A stretch of 64,000 bases of DNA from Siphonodentalium dalli (taxonomy: Eukaryota; Mollusca; Scaphopoda; Gadilida; Siphonodentaliidae): the NCBI GenBank assembly GCA_032622095.1, contig CP136061.1:83738324-83802323 (forward strand). The letters are read 5' to 3'. Below are positions 1 through 11,900 of the stretch, piece after piece. Position numbers and translations under genes: made by a program. The notes below the pieces were generated by a model. The model did not search any database. It was not told where the DNA came from and saw nothing but the letters and a program-made list of their open reading frames with translations. The stretch's first letter is position 1. Each line of letters begins with the position of its first letter.

Positions 1-330
1 GAGCTATCCGGACAACTAAATAATCAGCAAATTTGAAGTCGACAAAGGTCATCACTCCATATATGGCATATGACATACAGATTCGCCAACTACTGTCAAA
101 CACTGTTTCGGCAAACTGGAAGTCGAAAAAGAGGCATAACTCCGTCAGAAATGATCGGAGCGAACCCAACTTCGAACTTGATCTGAATTTTGATGTGATT
201 AAACTTGAGTTAAAATTCGACAGCAAATTAATCAGCATATTCTAAGTCGAAAATGGACATACATTTAACTCCGCCAGAAATGGTCCGACCGGATCCAAAG
301 TCAATATTGATCGGAAGTTTCTCGTGTGAA
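1..330. repeat. Degenerate short tandem repeat
   Basis: A motif close to AAGTCGAAAA..GGCATA followed by ACTCCG.CAGAAATG recurs near positions 27, 106 and 232 with strong divergence. Spacing is uneven (about 79 and 126 bases). It reads as an old repetitive fragment cut by the window edge. The short open frames across it have no recognisable domain. Confidence 0.4.
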
Positions 331-733
331 CCACATACAAAATTTATAGTCGGAAATTATTCCACTTTGGTTCCGTTTTGGTATAAACAACAACAAAATT
401 TGACACCAAATATATATATACCGGTTATGTGCGAGACATACTATTCCAACAGTTGAACATTTTGGTCAAAAGAGGGGAGGAGGCGAACTCACCCACCCCT
501 ACAGCATACATCCTTGCTCGAAATAAGTAGATTCATTTGTAAGGATGTTCAGCTGTCTATTCAGTTCAACAGGCATGGTGCCAAATAACGTTGCATGCAT
601 ATGACCAGGAAAGTTGGAAGTATAATCGTTCGAAATATTTTTTTAAATCGGCCTGTATAACAAACAAATGTGTATATTGAAACAATGTGTGACCATCCCT
701 TCTTGTTGTATTCACATTATAGCCTATATGGAG

Positions 734-835
734 TGTATCAACCGGCAGTTGCGGACATCTGTATCAACCGGAAGTTACGGACATCTGTATCAACCGGCAG
801 TTACATTTGTATAAACCGGCAGTTACGGACATCTG
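734..835. repeat. 28-bp minisatellite, about 4 copies
   Basis: The unit is close to TATCAACCGGCAGTTACGGA plus CATCTG. Four near copies follow one another, the third with a partial deletion. It lies just before the TIR element starting at 872. Confidence 0.75.
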
Positions 836-871
836 GTATGTATAGAATGGCCGGTACATCATTGAGGAATG

Positions 872-1394
872 TTAAAGATGGATTATCTCTTTGTAAACAT
901 GTATTACATAGTTATATATAAATATTAGATCTGAGTCCAAGACTCATTTTCGGAAATGCTTCTATCGATTAATATTGATATTATTTCGAATATGTTCTTG
1001 TCTAAAAAGGTCTGGTTGTTTAGCTAACGAACAATAGTAGTTACTGTTAACAGAGACCAGAAATGTTATTGTGTAATTTTGTCACAAATAAACGTTAATT
1101 ATACCCATTATCGCTTATAACTATGGAATAAAACAATACAACCAATCAATCTGGGACATTTGATGTTCGGTACGTAGCCATATGAGCAGCCTAATGCTCT
1201 ATGTCGCAATATGGTATCACCCGAATGGTCTGTTCTAAAAATAGACAAATAAACTGGCCCAATAAAATATTCGAAATAAAATCAATATTAATTGATAGAA
1301 GTCTTTCCGGACAGGGGTCTTAGGTTCATATTTATTATTTTATACCCACGCAACTATTTCAAATTTGTTATTTAAAGAGATAATTCATCTTTAA
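872..1394 (+). mobile_element. TTAA-ended palindromic MITE, copy 1
   Basis: The element begins TTAAAGATGGATTATCTCTT and ends with the near reverse complement AAGAGATAATTCATCTTTAA, so TTAA may be the duplicated target. Long imperfect inverted arms follow, containing CTTCTATCGATTAATATTGA on the left and its near inverse on the right. There is no open frame of note. Related copies lie at 34500-35012 (opposite orientation) and about 37303-37819 (same orientation), all sharing an inner block around TAGCTAACGAACAATAG. Confidence 0.75.
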
Positions 1395-1534
1395 GACGTA
1401 TAATCACACGATATGTCTACAAATTGGGCCCACGTAGAACGCGAGATCTTGAAACAATTTTGTGACCCCTGCCAATATTGGTGTATTGACGACATTATAG
1501 GCTGTAGGAGCAGTGTTGTCTTATCAGTAGGCAA

Positions 1535-1868
1535 ATACCGGCATCTGGCTAGTATAGGAGAGCCCGCGGTCGGCACGTCAATACCGACATCTGGCTAGTA
1601 TAGGAGAGCCCGTGGTCGGCACGCCAATACCGACATCTGGCTAGTATATGAGAGCCCACGGTCGGCACGTCTCTGTATAGGAGAGCCCGAGGTCGGCACA
1701 TTAATACCGACATCTGGCTAGAATTGGAGCCCGCGGTCGGCACGTCTCTGTATAGGAGAGCCCGAGGTTGGCATGTTAATACCGACATCTGGCCAGTATA
1801 GAAGAGCCCGTGGTCGGCACGTCCGACATCTGGCTAGTATAGGAGAGCCCGCGGTCGGCTCGTCAATG
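1535..1868. repeat. 46-bp minisatellite with deletion variants
   Basis: The unit contains ACCGACATCTGGCTAGTATA and GGAGAGCCCGCGGTCGGCAC. Full units are 46 bases apart near 1542, 1588 and 1634. Later units lose or gain a TCTCTGTATA stretch, which makes spacing irregular. It is more GC-rich than its surroundings. Confidence 0.85.
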
Positions 1869-3000
1869 ACGAATGTTGAGACGTAAAAATGTCTCTAAAT
1901 AAGAACAGATTGTGACATTGGGCCTAAGCATGTTGTAGTATGCTGAATGAGATAAATGGGCAGGACGGTCTTGACAAAATGTGCAGAAACAGGGTCGAAT
2001 ATATCTTTCTAGGGACTGAGAACTTGGTTATTCGATTCACCGCACAGTTCTTCAAAAATAACAAGAACGTCCTATCTATGTCGCCAAGTTCCATTGTGCA
2101 GTTACAGTAGATGATTTTGTTTACCAGGATACACGGCCGTCAGCTGTATCTATACATATTTGCGTTTAGTACCTCCATTTCTGAAGAGCATACATAGTGT
2201 TACACAGTATTCATCAGTATCAAGATCCGACAACACAGTCTGTATAATAATTTGGGATATATACATTGCGTAACGTATTGTAAAATTTTGCTATTCAGGC
2301 AGAGGCTAAAAGGGAATATAGATGAGATGGATAGCGCTAGAGTGGAGTGTGGCTGAGCGCAGAGAGGGAGACGGAGACGGAGAGAGATACAGAGAAATAG
2401 TGAAAGAGAAGATAGCTAAGATACAAATCTTTATGGACAATATTATAATGTCAATCTCACAAAACAAAGGCACGTGGTGTGAAGTTCTAAGAATTTGTTT
2501 ACAATTGTAATTAAGTGCTATGTTACTCATTGTTATTATATCGGACGTGATAATGGACTTGAATACATGTCAATGCACATGGACGCCTCATATCATGATT
2601 CAGGTTTATAGCGCGGTGTATATCGGTGTATAATCGATAGAGAATCGAAGCTTTCGGTATAGAATCGGAGTTGGCGATTTAACTGTTTTTTTCTTTACAT
2701 TATGGTGACCAGGGAGTACTGTTTCACGATAGCGCCATGAATGTCACGATATACTCGTATGTTGTTCTTTTCGATGTTTTATGTCGCCAATTGTTCGATA
2801 AAGAATATAAATCGTCGCTGAAGAATACAATCGAAAATCAGCAGAGCATCATATCGCCAGTATTGATTCCCCCATAGTGCTTACGGCAGTCTAACTCAAC
2901 CCCGCTCTATCTCCCTGTGTAAGTGTATCACACATGTATGGCTACTTCAAAGGGAGCTACATAGTGTTTGTCTGTTTTCAATATGATTACTATGTATACA
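1869..3000. other. No recognisable gene
   Basis: AT-rich single-copy-looking sequence. A purine-rich GA stretch lies at about 2355-2415 and explains the short low-complexity open frames there. No exon, RNA gene or mobile-element end was recognised. Confidence 0.4.
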
Positions 3001-3013
3001 CATACCGGCGTAA

Positions 3014-3313
3014 GTTGATGTTGGTTGCTGGGATGTTGTTGTTGATGTTGTTGTTGTTGTTGTGCTGGTGCTCGTTGTTGTTGTTGTTGTTGTGACGGTG
3101 GTCGTTGATGCCGTGTTTTTTGTTGTTTTTGTGGTCGTCGTCGTCGTCGTTGTTGTTGTTGTTGTGACGGTGGTCGTTGATGCTGTGGTTATTGTTGTTT
3201 TTGTTGTGGTGATGGTGGTGGTCGTCGTTGTTGTTATTGTTGCTGTTGTTGTTGTGAGGGTGGTCGTTGATGCTGTGGTTACTGTTGTTTTTGTGGTGGT
3301 GATGGTGGTAGTC

Positions 3314-3345
<32 letters not shown>

Positions 3346-3418
3346 GACGGTGGTCGTTGATGCTGTGGTTATTGTTGTTTTTGTGATGATGGTGGTCGTC
3401 GTTGTTGTTGTTGTCGTT
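3014..3418. repeat. GTT-rich microsatellite with higher-order period
   Basis: Runs of GTT are interrupted by a block GTGACGGTGGTCGTTGATGC that returns near 3091, 3169, 3253 (variant) and 3345, giving a higher-order period of about 78-92 bases. On the minus strand it yields an Asn/His-rich 159-codon frame and on the plus strand a Val-rich one. Both are by-products of the repeat. Confidence 0.9.
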
Positions 3419-3506
3419 TCTCTTTCTGATGGTATAAGAAAATAGAGACCCTTTATTCCTCCATAACAACGGAGATTATGTATGACCTGTGGATTAAGAT
3501 TTCCGG

Positions 3507-3917
3507 TGGAGCTCCGTGGTCCGGTGGTTATGGTATCGGACTTCTATTCGCTGTAAACACAAATGATGTAGGTTCGCAGCGTGTCGCCGGTCATTGAGTC
3601 TCCACGTAGCAGTGGCTTGGCCGCTTTGATCAACGTGCTGCAATTGTCGGATTGCTCGCTGCTTCAAAACCTGCGCCAAGTTGTGACCCTTGAGCAATGT
3701 CGCTCGTAGTGTGTCGGCTTCGCATCACTCATGTGTTAAATGAGTACCAGTCAGTTTGTCATACTGGTGAGTATCAGAGCATGTTCTGTTCAAACTAGAG
3801 CAGCGCCTGCAATGTCTGCATCCGATTCATTGGTTGGCTCGTTGTAAGAGTGTACCAAGAGCGTTAAATCAAGCAATTGGTTAATCGCTATATAAAACTG
3901 ATCATTATTATTATTAC
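3507..3917 (+). mobile_element. tRNA-derived SINE
   Basis: The head resembles a tRNA gene: an A-box-like TGGTCCGGTGGTTATGGT near 3518 and a B-box-like GGTTCGCAGCG near 3571. A central part with CCTTGAGCAATGTCGCTC follows. The 3' part ends in CGCTATATAAAACTGATC followed by (ATT)n, a tail typical of invertebrate SINEs. Boundaries are approximate because no target duplication is clear. Transcription by RNA polymerase III is inferred from the boxes. Confidence 0.75.
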
Positions 3918-4334
3918 TTCCTCTTTATAAAAAAATTACCGGACGTTCAATCATGATGTTTTTTGTCAGATATTACCCAACGTTCAATTATTTTGGAGCA
4001 CCACGCTTTGAAATCGGGCTCGTATGTCGATGGGATATTAAGGCACCCAAAACATGTCTAAAGTTGTTATATAATAAGACATGGTATAGTTTGAAAAATG
4101 TGTTTTTGATCGCAAACGTGACGTGTTTTTAGCACGAAAATAAGAGGTTTAACCTTGATTTACGAGAGAACTAGACACGACACTGAAACGAAATTAGTAC
4201 GAAAATGTAGCGGAACAAGTTGGTATTGATATCCCATGGATATGTTCGATAATATTATTCATTCACAGCCCATGCTATCACAGGTCGATTGCTGAACTGA
4301 TTTTAAGTTTCATTTTAAACACAGGTTCATAATA

Positions 4335-4455
4335 TGATGTTGAGTGACTGCATTCGACAATTTAGAGTTCCAATTAACAAAGATAATAATTACGATTATC
4401 GGATGTCTTTCAATATGATAATAGGATTCAGGTGGAAGTGGAATTAGCCTTTCGT
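4335..4455 (+). repeat. Dispersed repeat, copy 1
   Basis: A stretch of about 115 bases containing ATTACGATTATCGGATGTC and TTGAGTGACT matches 16697-16808 at high identity. Nothing coding is visible. Confidence 0.7.
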
Positions 4456-4689
4456 CCAATCATTGGGTAAAACGGTGTTGTTGCTCGCGTGGGTTTGGAG
4501 CAATAGACGCGTAAATGATGTTGCCTGTAAATATTGGACATCGAATTCCGGCGCCTTCCTTGAATGGAACCTTAGCGTTCAATTGTGTAAATTAATTCGG
4601 AATAAGCAGATGGCGGCGATATCCTCCACAAAGGGGGCCACAGTTGGGGATGGTCATCTTAAAAAATATGCGACAAAATAATTTAAATT

Positions 4690-4957
4690 AGTTAATATTT
4701 GTTTTAGTATGGGCTTAAAATTTAAATTTCAACGCCAAACAATTACAATCAAAGGGCTGTAAAATGTATGGCCGGGTCTTGTTTTAGAAACTCCTCATAA
4801 TTGTTCAAAATATCCCCCGGACAACTTTTCATGGGTCCTAAACGCCAACAAGTGATAATCAAAGAGTCGCAACGCTGGTAAAAATGTCCGGCCGGGCTTA
4901 GATATCATTTCAGATATTACCCCTGTGAACTCATATACCAACAGTCATTGAAATCCG
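4690..4957. repeat. Degenerate internal duplication
   Basis: Two diverged ~100-base copies share AACGCCAA, AATCAAAG and a GGCCGGG box. A piece of the same sequence (TAATTGTTC...GGACAACTTTTC) reappears right after the MITE at 5304, so the MITE landed within this older repeat. Confidence 0.45.
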
Positions 4958-4961
4958 TTAA

Positions 4962-5303
4962 CCCTTTACCCAACAGAACGGCCCTGTGCCAATGCATTCT
5001 CTTATATATGCGAGTCGACCATAGGTCGCCTCGCATATATAAGAGAATGCATTGGCTTAACACATATTAAAAATTATAAAATTGTTAAAGAATGTAAGAA
5101 AAAATGGTAAAAAGTGTTAAAAAAAGACTCGCATATATAAGAGAATGCATTGGCACAGGGCATAACTGTAACTATCACAATGTGGTCAAGGAGCCGGTTC
5201 CAATGATATCCATATTTGTATGGTTCTATTGAGACAGACCGAAGATATTTTAGGCTGTTGAAGCTTTATTTGGCCGGTTTTGGCCGGTTTGTTGGGTAAA
5301 GGG
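4962..5303 (-). mobile_element. piggyBac-like MITE, copy A
   Basis: The ends are CCCTTTACCCAACA and its reverse complement, each flanked by TTAA (4958-4961 and 5304-5307). A TTAA target with CCCT-starting tips is the piggyBac signature. The 342-bp interior carries the palindromic module CCAATGCATTCTCTTATATA/GCGAG (4981-5054) and a half copy (5126-5160). It runs opposite to copies at 9620 and 17649. It is non-autonomous, with no transposase. Confidence 0.85.
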
Positions 5304-5409
5304 TTAATAATTGTTCGAGATAACACTTGGACAACTTTTCGGGACGGACAGACGACGGGTGGAACCCATTGCTGTGTCCCCCGTCTACTGTTTCCTTATA
5401 CACTGTTAC

Positions 5410-5757
5410 AAAATATAAGACATATAAGCGTGTCACGTGTTTTACGTGTTGTTATGTATACGGATTATGTGTTTCTAACTAAGATATGAAACACTAGTGT
5501 GTATAATCAAAATCACTGGACATGATTTTAAACGGTTTCATTCATAACATTGATCAGTACAGCGATGTAACTTAAAATCCTATCGTGATTGAAAAAGTCA
5601 AAATTAATACAAATACATATTTATTTTAATATTATTGAAAAATCTATGCGCGGTAATAATGTTGCTTAGACAAGGCTTTATGCCTAATTGCACGTTTTAT
5701 TCGTGGTATATAAATACATTATCCGTTTTTGTTCGGATACGTTTTAAGCGGTAGTGT
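5410..5757. other. No recognisable gene
   Basis: AT-rich sequence after the MITE. A phrase with GACGGACAGACGACGGGTGG at about 5342-5362 resembles degenerate dispersed repeats. No coding signal was seen. Confidence 0.35.
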
Positions 5758-6024
5758 TTATGATGATTCTGCCAGTCCGATACCGCGTGTGATATTTTGA
5801 TTGGGACCAGATGTTCGTTTCAACGATTCACATTCGTTATTTACGGAATTGCCAGGAACCAGTCGCAGTAATGTGACATAGATACTCATCCTGTTGTATT
5901 CGCTTCGCGTTACCATTGTGTTTCTCACAATACTAATACGGTAAAATTCAGGACCTGTTCCCAGGATACAAACCAAAATAAAAGTTAAGTACGTACATGT
6001 AGCTATATATAAATCCATCATCAA
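5758..6024 (-). CDS. Possible secreted peptide or first exon, unrecognised
   Basis: An 88-codon ATG-started frame opens with a hydrophobic stretch (residues about 5-23, CTYLTFILVCILGTG) that would serve as a signal peptide. A polar segment with one cysteine and an N-glycosylation-like NIT follows. A GT at CGCG|GTATCGG near the end might be a donor, so the visible stop could be intronic. I do not recognise the family. The start of the mature part (FYRISIVRNTMVT) loosely recalls PAN-type proteins, but the cysteine pattern is missing. It could be chance. It lies on the same strand as the PAN exon at 18.3-18.6 kb. Confidence 0.28.
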   Translation of the reverse strand: MMMDLYIATCTYLTFILVCILGTGPEFYRISIVRNTMVTRSEYNRMSIYVTLLRLVPGNSVNNECESLKRTSGPNQNITRGIGLAESS

Positions 6025-6890
6025 TGAACATTTGCCGCTTATGTAAAATTTGAAGTTTTTGAGTCGATCGGTACGACAAAGAACTCATGTTTTAATTTTT
6101 AAAGAGTTGAAAAGCAAATGCAGAATTGTGGATATTCATGTTACCACTTACCAGGTTATATATTCGCTATAATACGTTGGCTTGTGTACTGAGTTTTGGT
6201 CACGTTTACTTCAAATGTTAAAGAAAATTGTAATGTTTGAATTTTGTTTTTTTAATTAATCTTAGTTTTTCAAAATGTCCAATATACATGTGCTCAATGA
6301 TATATCTTTTTTTAACAAAATTGTTAAACCGACGTCTTTGATTAAAACACCACCCAGTAAAACCGCCTGCATGTAGAGATGTATCAAGGCCCCAACCGAG
6401 AGTAAGTTTGAATATGATGCTGCTCAAATTACATCCTTATCAGACTTAATTCCTATAATAACAAGGGTGCTCGGTAATTAACCATATTGCAATTTTGTGT
6501 TCACATGGGTTACAGGGAGCTTTCGTTACACATCCTTGACAAAAAGAAAGCATTATACAGACAGAACCAGAAAAATTATATATAGCTTCATATAATCTAA
6601 ATACAATTTTGTCTTATATTTGATTTTTGTTTTTTTTTCAACTTTTAGTTTGAGGTGTCCTATTGTAATTGACATCATAAAACCACAATCGGTATGTTTT
6701 ATACACCAGAAAATTATTATATCAGGCCCATGAGCCCATTAATATGAAGTTTTGAAGGCCAGAACTCGACTTCTAAAAGAGGTTGTTTAAAGACCCTCGC
6801 TCCGATTTGACACAAAATTTGACAAACGTTCCGGCGCCAAGGAGAAATAAAAAAATATTTGAAATTGACACCCGAACACGCGTTTGGCAC
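6025..6890. other. No recognisable gene
   Basis: AT-rich sequence with short open frames only and no motif, splice-bounded frame or repeat end recognised. Confidence 0.35.
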
Positions 6891-6894
6891 AGGC

Positions 6895-7830
6895 AAATTA
6901 TACTCCATATGTAATATGTTCAAAAAATTAATACTCCATATGTAATGCACCCAGGGCCGATAAGGTTCGGGATGATTTATGTGGTTCTTTGATCCTGTCA
7001 TCCGGCAGACATTCCGGTTTTTCGGTACGATCCGTTCCGTATCGGCCGAACTTAAAGTCCGCATTTTACATCCGCCCGGAATGCTGCCTCCTTCCGGTAA
7101 CTGAGAAAGCAATTCACTTTTGAATTATACGCATCGCGCTCCCTCCCTCCCCCCCTGGAGCTCCATGCCCCGCTTTGTTCGGCGTCCCGAGTGGCACGCC
7201 ATATTCATTGTTCTGTGATGCCTGTTTTGTTTTGGGCCTAGGGCCCTGTGTATTTGCATCTCGTTGCTGCTGTTTGTTTTCCCTTTCAGGTGCTGTGTCA
7301 TCAGTGCCATTGATCCAGCTTTGGTGCGTCCTGCAGGGGTAACTTTGGTGTTGCCCGCCCATACCACGGTGCTTAGCCATAGGGAGTTGGGCTGTCCAGT
7401 GGTCTCTACTGCCATTCCTGCGTCGCACTCGTTGGGCTTCTCCCTGGTGGCCGTGTGTGCTTATTGCTTAGGGCGCCTCATAGCAATTCTTGGGCGCCGG
7501 CTCCTAATCGTACCTTAGCTGGTCGGGCCATGCTCATGCCTGCGCTGTACAGCAGTATTTCTTCAGCGTTCTCCGCTTCGGCTTCTCGTCAGAGCGAAGA
7601 CTCTGCTTAATTGGTTTTCCATGCGTATGGGCTATCTGCAGGACAAGCTTATAATTTCATTAAAGCTGAGATCATAACCCACTCATGTGTTGTCATTTAA
7701 ATATTCCATGCAGTAGTGGCAGGGCTGTCACTGGTGGGGGTAGTGTCTCTTGGATCTGAGTGATCACATAATATGTTCAAATATGTTTTACAAATTAATA
7801 CTCCATGTGTAATATGTTCAAAAAATGATA
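6895..7830. repeat. GC-rich island bounded by a direct repeat
   Basis: A phrase close to AATACTCCATATGTAATATG with TTCAAAAAAT occurs at about 6898-6950 (twice) and again at 7755-7825. Between them lies a segment that is much richer in GC (about 7020-7620) than anything around it and has several overlapping open frames (84-131 codons) on both strands. None has a recognisable domain. An inserted retro-sequence or a CpG-rich fragment of another element is the simplest reading. Confidence 0.5.
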
Positions 7831-8699
7831 TCCAAAACTTGCGAATTCTCTTTATTATCAACTATTTTGGTGGACGGAATCATGAACGCTCTTTATAAGC
7901 GACGATCAATGGCTGTTTTGCAAGGCTGTCACCAATTAGAACGTACTGTTTTCAAGGCATATATTTGGCAATCCTATTAATGAAATCATGAGTCCTATTT
8001 AATTATTTTCTCGCACTGAAAACGTAGTTTCATGGTGTCAAATATGACAGGGTATCTGTATCCACGTTTGAATTATCGTCAGCCTGTAGCAACAATGTCA
8101 ATGATCACTTCGTATGAATGGCGTTGATGCTTCTGTCGTCCAGACGAAAATAAAGAGCGTTCTAGATTATTATCTTTCTGTTTATCATGTTTCAGGATTC
8201 TGTATGACCAGACAGTATTACAGGGATCGGAAGAGTTAAGGACTTAGCAAAATATTCCGTTATTGTATCCTAAGGAGAACTTAATGAGCACGCGAGTTAT
8301 AATAGCATGGGCTGAGATTAGAAACCATGATTAAATAATATGAAGCGCATGCAGTGATAAATGAAAAACAAGCTTTACACAGACATTCCATACGAGATGT
8401 GAAAAGTCCTATCGTACACGAAACACAGAGGCAGAAGAATAAAATATAACTTCTCTACAAAAACTCGGAGATGGTCCCACATATGAGATTCAGAACCATT
8501 ATACGGAATATACATGGATTCTACACATAGAAAGAAATACAGGATATTTATAGGAGATCAACATACAATAGGGCTACCGTGTAACTTGATATAACATATC
8601 AATGAATTATCTATATGAAACTGCACAGATTGGAATTCACACAAAGAAACACTAGATTATGTAGGAAACTATACACATGATTTATCAGAACATTTGACG

Positions 8700-8830
8700 A
8701 TTTACAGCATTGGATTAAAAGAAACCACGTGACTTTAAATATTCTCACAATGGATTTACCAGGAACCACGTGACATTAACTATTATAATTATGGATTTAC
8801 AAGATACACATGACTCGTGACATTATAAGA
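8700..8830. repeat. Degenerate ~43-bp tandem repeat
   Basis: ATGGATTTACCAGGAACCAC and close variants (with CACGTGAC) recur near 8709, 8751 and 8791. Copies are diverged. Confidence 0.5.
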
Positions 8831-8902
8831 TAATTGAAACATTTATGGATTTAATCCTAATTCCATGACTGGAGCTTCCTGAAATTTTGCTAAAACTATA
8901 AT

Positions 8903-8956
8903 GCCAATGCATTCTCTTATATATGCGAGTCTCCCAATGAGAGATTCGCATTATAA
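8903..8956. mobile_element. Remnant of the palindromic MITE module
   Basis: GCCAATGCATTCTCTTATAT followed by ATGCGAGTC matches the inner module of the MITEs at 4962, 9620 and 17649. The second arm is decayed and no outer TIR is visible. It is a fragment or solo copy. Confidence 0.6.
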
Positions 8957-9619
8957 AATGCTATAACATGTTTATTCATAATTAGAGTGTTTATTTTAAA
9001 ACACAATAACAAGATTTTATATAAACACTGGTGATTTAATTATAAAACACGAGTGTTTTTACTGACATATACCACATGTCTTATAAGAGTGTCCCTTATG
9101 TGTTTTTAATTACACATGTTTATATGGAATTATTTCAGTATAGTTGGTGTTTTTAGATATATAGTGTGTGTATTTATTTCTTCACATCCAATTCTTGAGA
9201 AGAGTATTGACAGAAGAGTATTTTACAATATTTCGCGTTATGTACATTAATTTAACGGTAGATATGTGGTGTATATACGTGTATAGTTAATGTGTATCTA
9301 GTAACCAAGGAACATGTTAATTGTGTTTGGCTACAACTATAATCATTAGAATTGAGCAATATACCAAAAATATATAAACAGACATACGTGCATGGTGATA
9401 TAACGAGGAATAAAATATTTATATCTAATTAACATATATCATTGTACTAATCTTTATACATGCATTTTATAAGTATATACCCATAGTTGTATACCTTACT
9501 CTATACATTACTAATTTTCGAGCACCCATCGGTGTGCGAATTTAAACTTGAGTGGAAAATAGTATATATGTCTCCTGAATTTATACCAAACCACAGGGAA
9601 AATAAGTGTGTTGTGTTAA

Positions 9620-10004
9620 CCCTTTACCCAACAAACCGGCCAAAACCGGCCAAATAAAGCTTCAACAGCCTAAAATATCTTCGGTCTGTCTCAATAGAAC
9701 CATACAAATATGGATATCATTGGAACCGGCTCCTTGACCACATTATGATAGTTACAGTTATGCCCTGTGCCAATGCATTCTCTTATATATGCGAGTCGAC
9801 CATAGGTCACCTCGCATATATAAGAGAATGCATTGGCCTAAACAAAAAAAACACTTTTAAACATTTTTTCTTACATTCTTTAACAATTTTATAATTTTTA
9901 ATGTGTTAAGCCAATGCATTCTCTTATATATGCGAGGCGACCTATCGTCGACTCGCATATATAAGAGAATGCATTGGCACAGGGCCCTTCTGTTGGGTAA
10001 AGGG
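9620..10004 (+). mobile_element. piggyBac-like MITE, copy B
   Basis: 385 bp with CCCTTTACCCAACA ends and flanking TTAA (9616-9619, 10005-10008). It contains both full palindromic modules (9761-9840 and 9904-9986), each a near-perfect hairpin. Between them is an AT-rich spacer with TTCTTACATTCTTTAACAAT. A direct GGCCAAAACCGGCC duplication follows the left tip. Confidence 0.9.
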
Positions 10005-10628
10005 TTAATGGGTTTCATTTTGTAAAATTGGACTGAATAGACAATTATTTTCACATGCGGGCAAACATACCCAACACCATTATTCACATGTTATGCGAAA
10101 GATCTTCGATGTTGCAATGCTTGTAAAAATATATGCATTCCAGGCTGAGGTTAGTGCACGTCTCCATAGCCACAACTCTAGACTGGCACGGTGGATAAAT
10201 AGTCTTGAGTTGATTATTTCAACCCAACTATTTAAAATACAAGCAGCCAATTGTTTATTTTTGATGTAGTGAGCAACCTACGCAGTTGTTGTGCTTTTGG
10301 TACTTTTTCGAGTTCATATCAATGATTCACAAGCTAAATATCATGAATAAGTACTTGGAACATCTATACATATCTTCACAACAAAACGTTTATGTAAATT
10401 GCAGTCCTGATGGTCTCTAATACACAGACGACGTATCTTCTTGAGCGAAAAATTAAGAAGTGTCAGTTGCGCAACGTTTTCTTAATAGTAGAGGCTCTTA
10501 TCTACTCCCGTGTGCACTTTGTGAAGAAATATAGCGACTATGCCAATAACGTTGCTTGATATCTCAGGCACCAGCAAACAAATGTTAGACACCTTGGGGT
10601 CGCGACTGGGTGGATTTATGACGTCATC

Positions 10629-11900
10629 AAGATGGCCGCCATACACAATTTCACAGTATGCACTGAGTCAGTTTGATTAATATCTACTTGTAAATTTATT
10701 ATAGAAATTTGATTATCTCACCACTGACGTGAAACTAATCCCCCATACTTCCATTTGACAGAAAAAGTGGCCACCATAAACCAAGATGGCCGCCAAAATG
10801 GCGACCGAAATTCGGAAAATTTATGTTTTTTCACACTTTCCTCTTGAATAATTAACCGATGTTTGAAATTTGTAACGAATAAAGACCTATATTTGAATAA
10901 ATTATAGTATCCAACCATTTCAACAACATAATATGTCATATTTCGGATCTCATTCCTGCCAGAAATCTTTAAAATGTGAATTCAAAAATGTGCTATGAAA
11001 GTTAACAAAAATTCAATTATGTGATACTAGCCAAGAGTTGAACAGAAAATAACTGAATTTGATGAAGATAATGTAAAAATGTTTTTAATATATGAACTGC
11101 CATATAGTTACACTGAAAATAGTGCATTTTCGTTTAAGATGGCGGCCAAGATGGCTGCCAAAATGGAGAAATCACCAAAATCTGTCCTATTTTGATTGAT
11201 ATCACTCATGTGTTGGGGAAAAGTAAATATATGTGAATATGTGCTACTTTTTCGCGGAAATCCATGGACTTTTGGAGTAATTTGTAAATTTGGTGAACCA
11301 TATAGCTGCTTATACCCGAGAATTCAACAGAATTATACCACGAAAATTAAGTCAAAGCATCTTCATGGCAGCCACACAAAATTGCAGAATGGGCACTGAG
11401 TGAGGAAGAAAATGTAACACAGAAAATGAAAAATATTTCTACGGCAATGATAAACCAAGCTTCCTTTTGAAAGAACAAGATTGATAACAAAAACAAAACA
11501 AGATGGCTGTCAAAATGGCGACCGAAATATAGAAATGTGTTGAATTGTTACACATGCCCCTTACATCATTTTCGGTTATTTGTAAACTGTGGCGATTACG
11601 ACTTGTCTTTGTTTTTATCAGTCATGATACCAAATACTTTGGAAAACATATTATGCTGTAATTTGTGTCTAATTGTTGTCCATACTCCGAAAAATGCAAA
11701 TTAAATAATGCGCTATGTAATTTCACAAATAAACTTGCTTCTCGAGGTTCTAGATTAACATTGGACAGAAATAGGCATAATAAAATAAACAAAAGTGTAC
11801 ACAGTTTTAAATATCGTTAGTGTCATTCATTTACACTCGACATTGATCTATTTTACCCAAGATGGTCGCCAGAATGGCCGCCAAAACTCACAGTTATCAA
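10629..11900 (+). repeat. ~360-bp tandem units in left TIR
   Basis: Units of 353-364 bases each carry an AAGATGGC-GCC/AAATGGCGACC box (10783, 11136, 11500, 11859). The last two are more diverged. Between boxes the sequence is AT-rich and only moderately conserved. The mirrored array is at about 14900-16170. Confidence 0.7.

Noticed and set aside
2990-3469. 159-codon Asn/His-rich minus-strand frame and Val-rich plus frame
   Set aside because: Both are translations of the GTT microsatellite; composition follows the repeat.
7114-7428. 104-codon Gln/Gly-rich minus frame in the GC-rich island
   Set aside because: It has no domain and overlaps competing frames on both strands. The island is noted instead.
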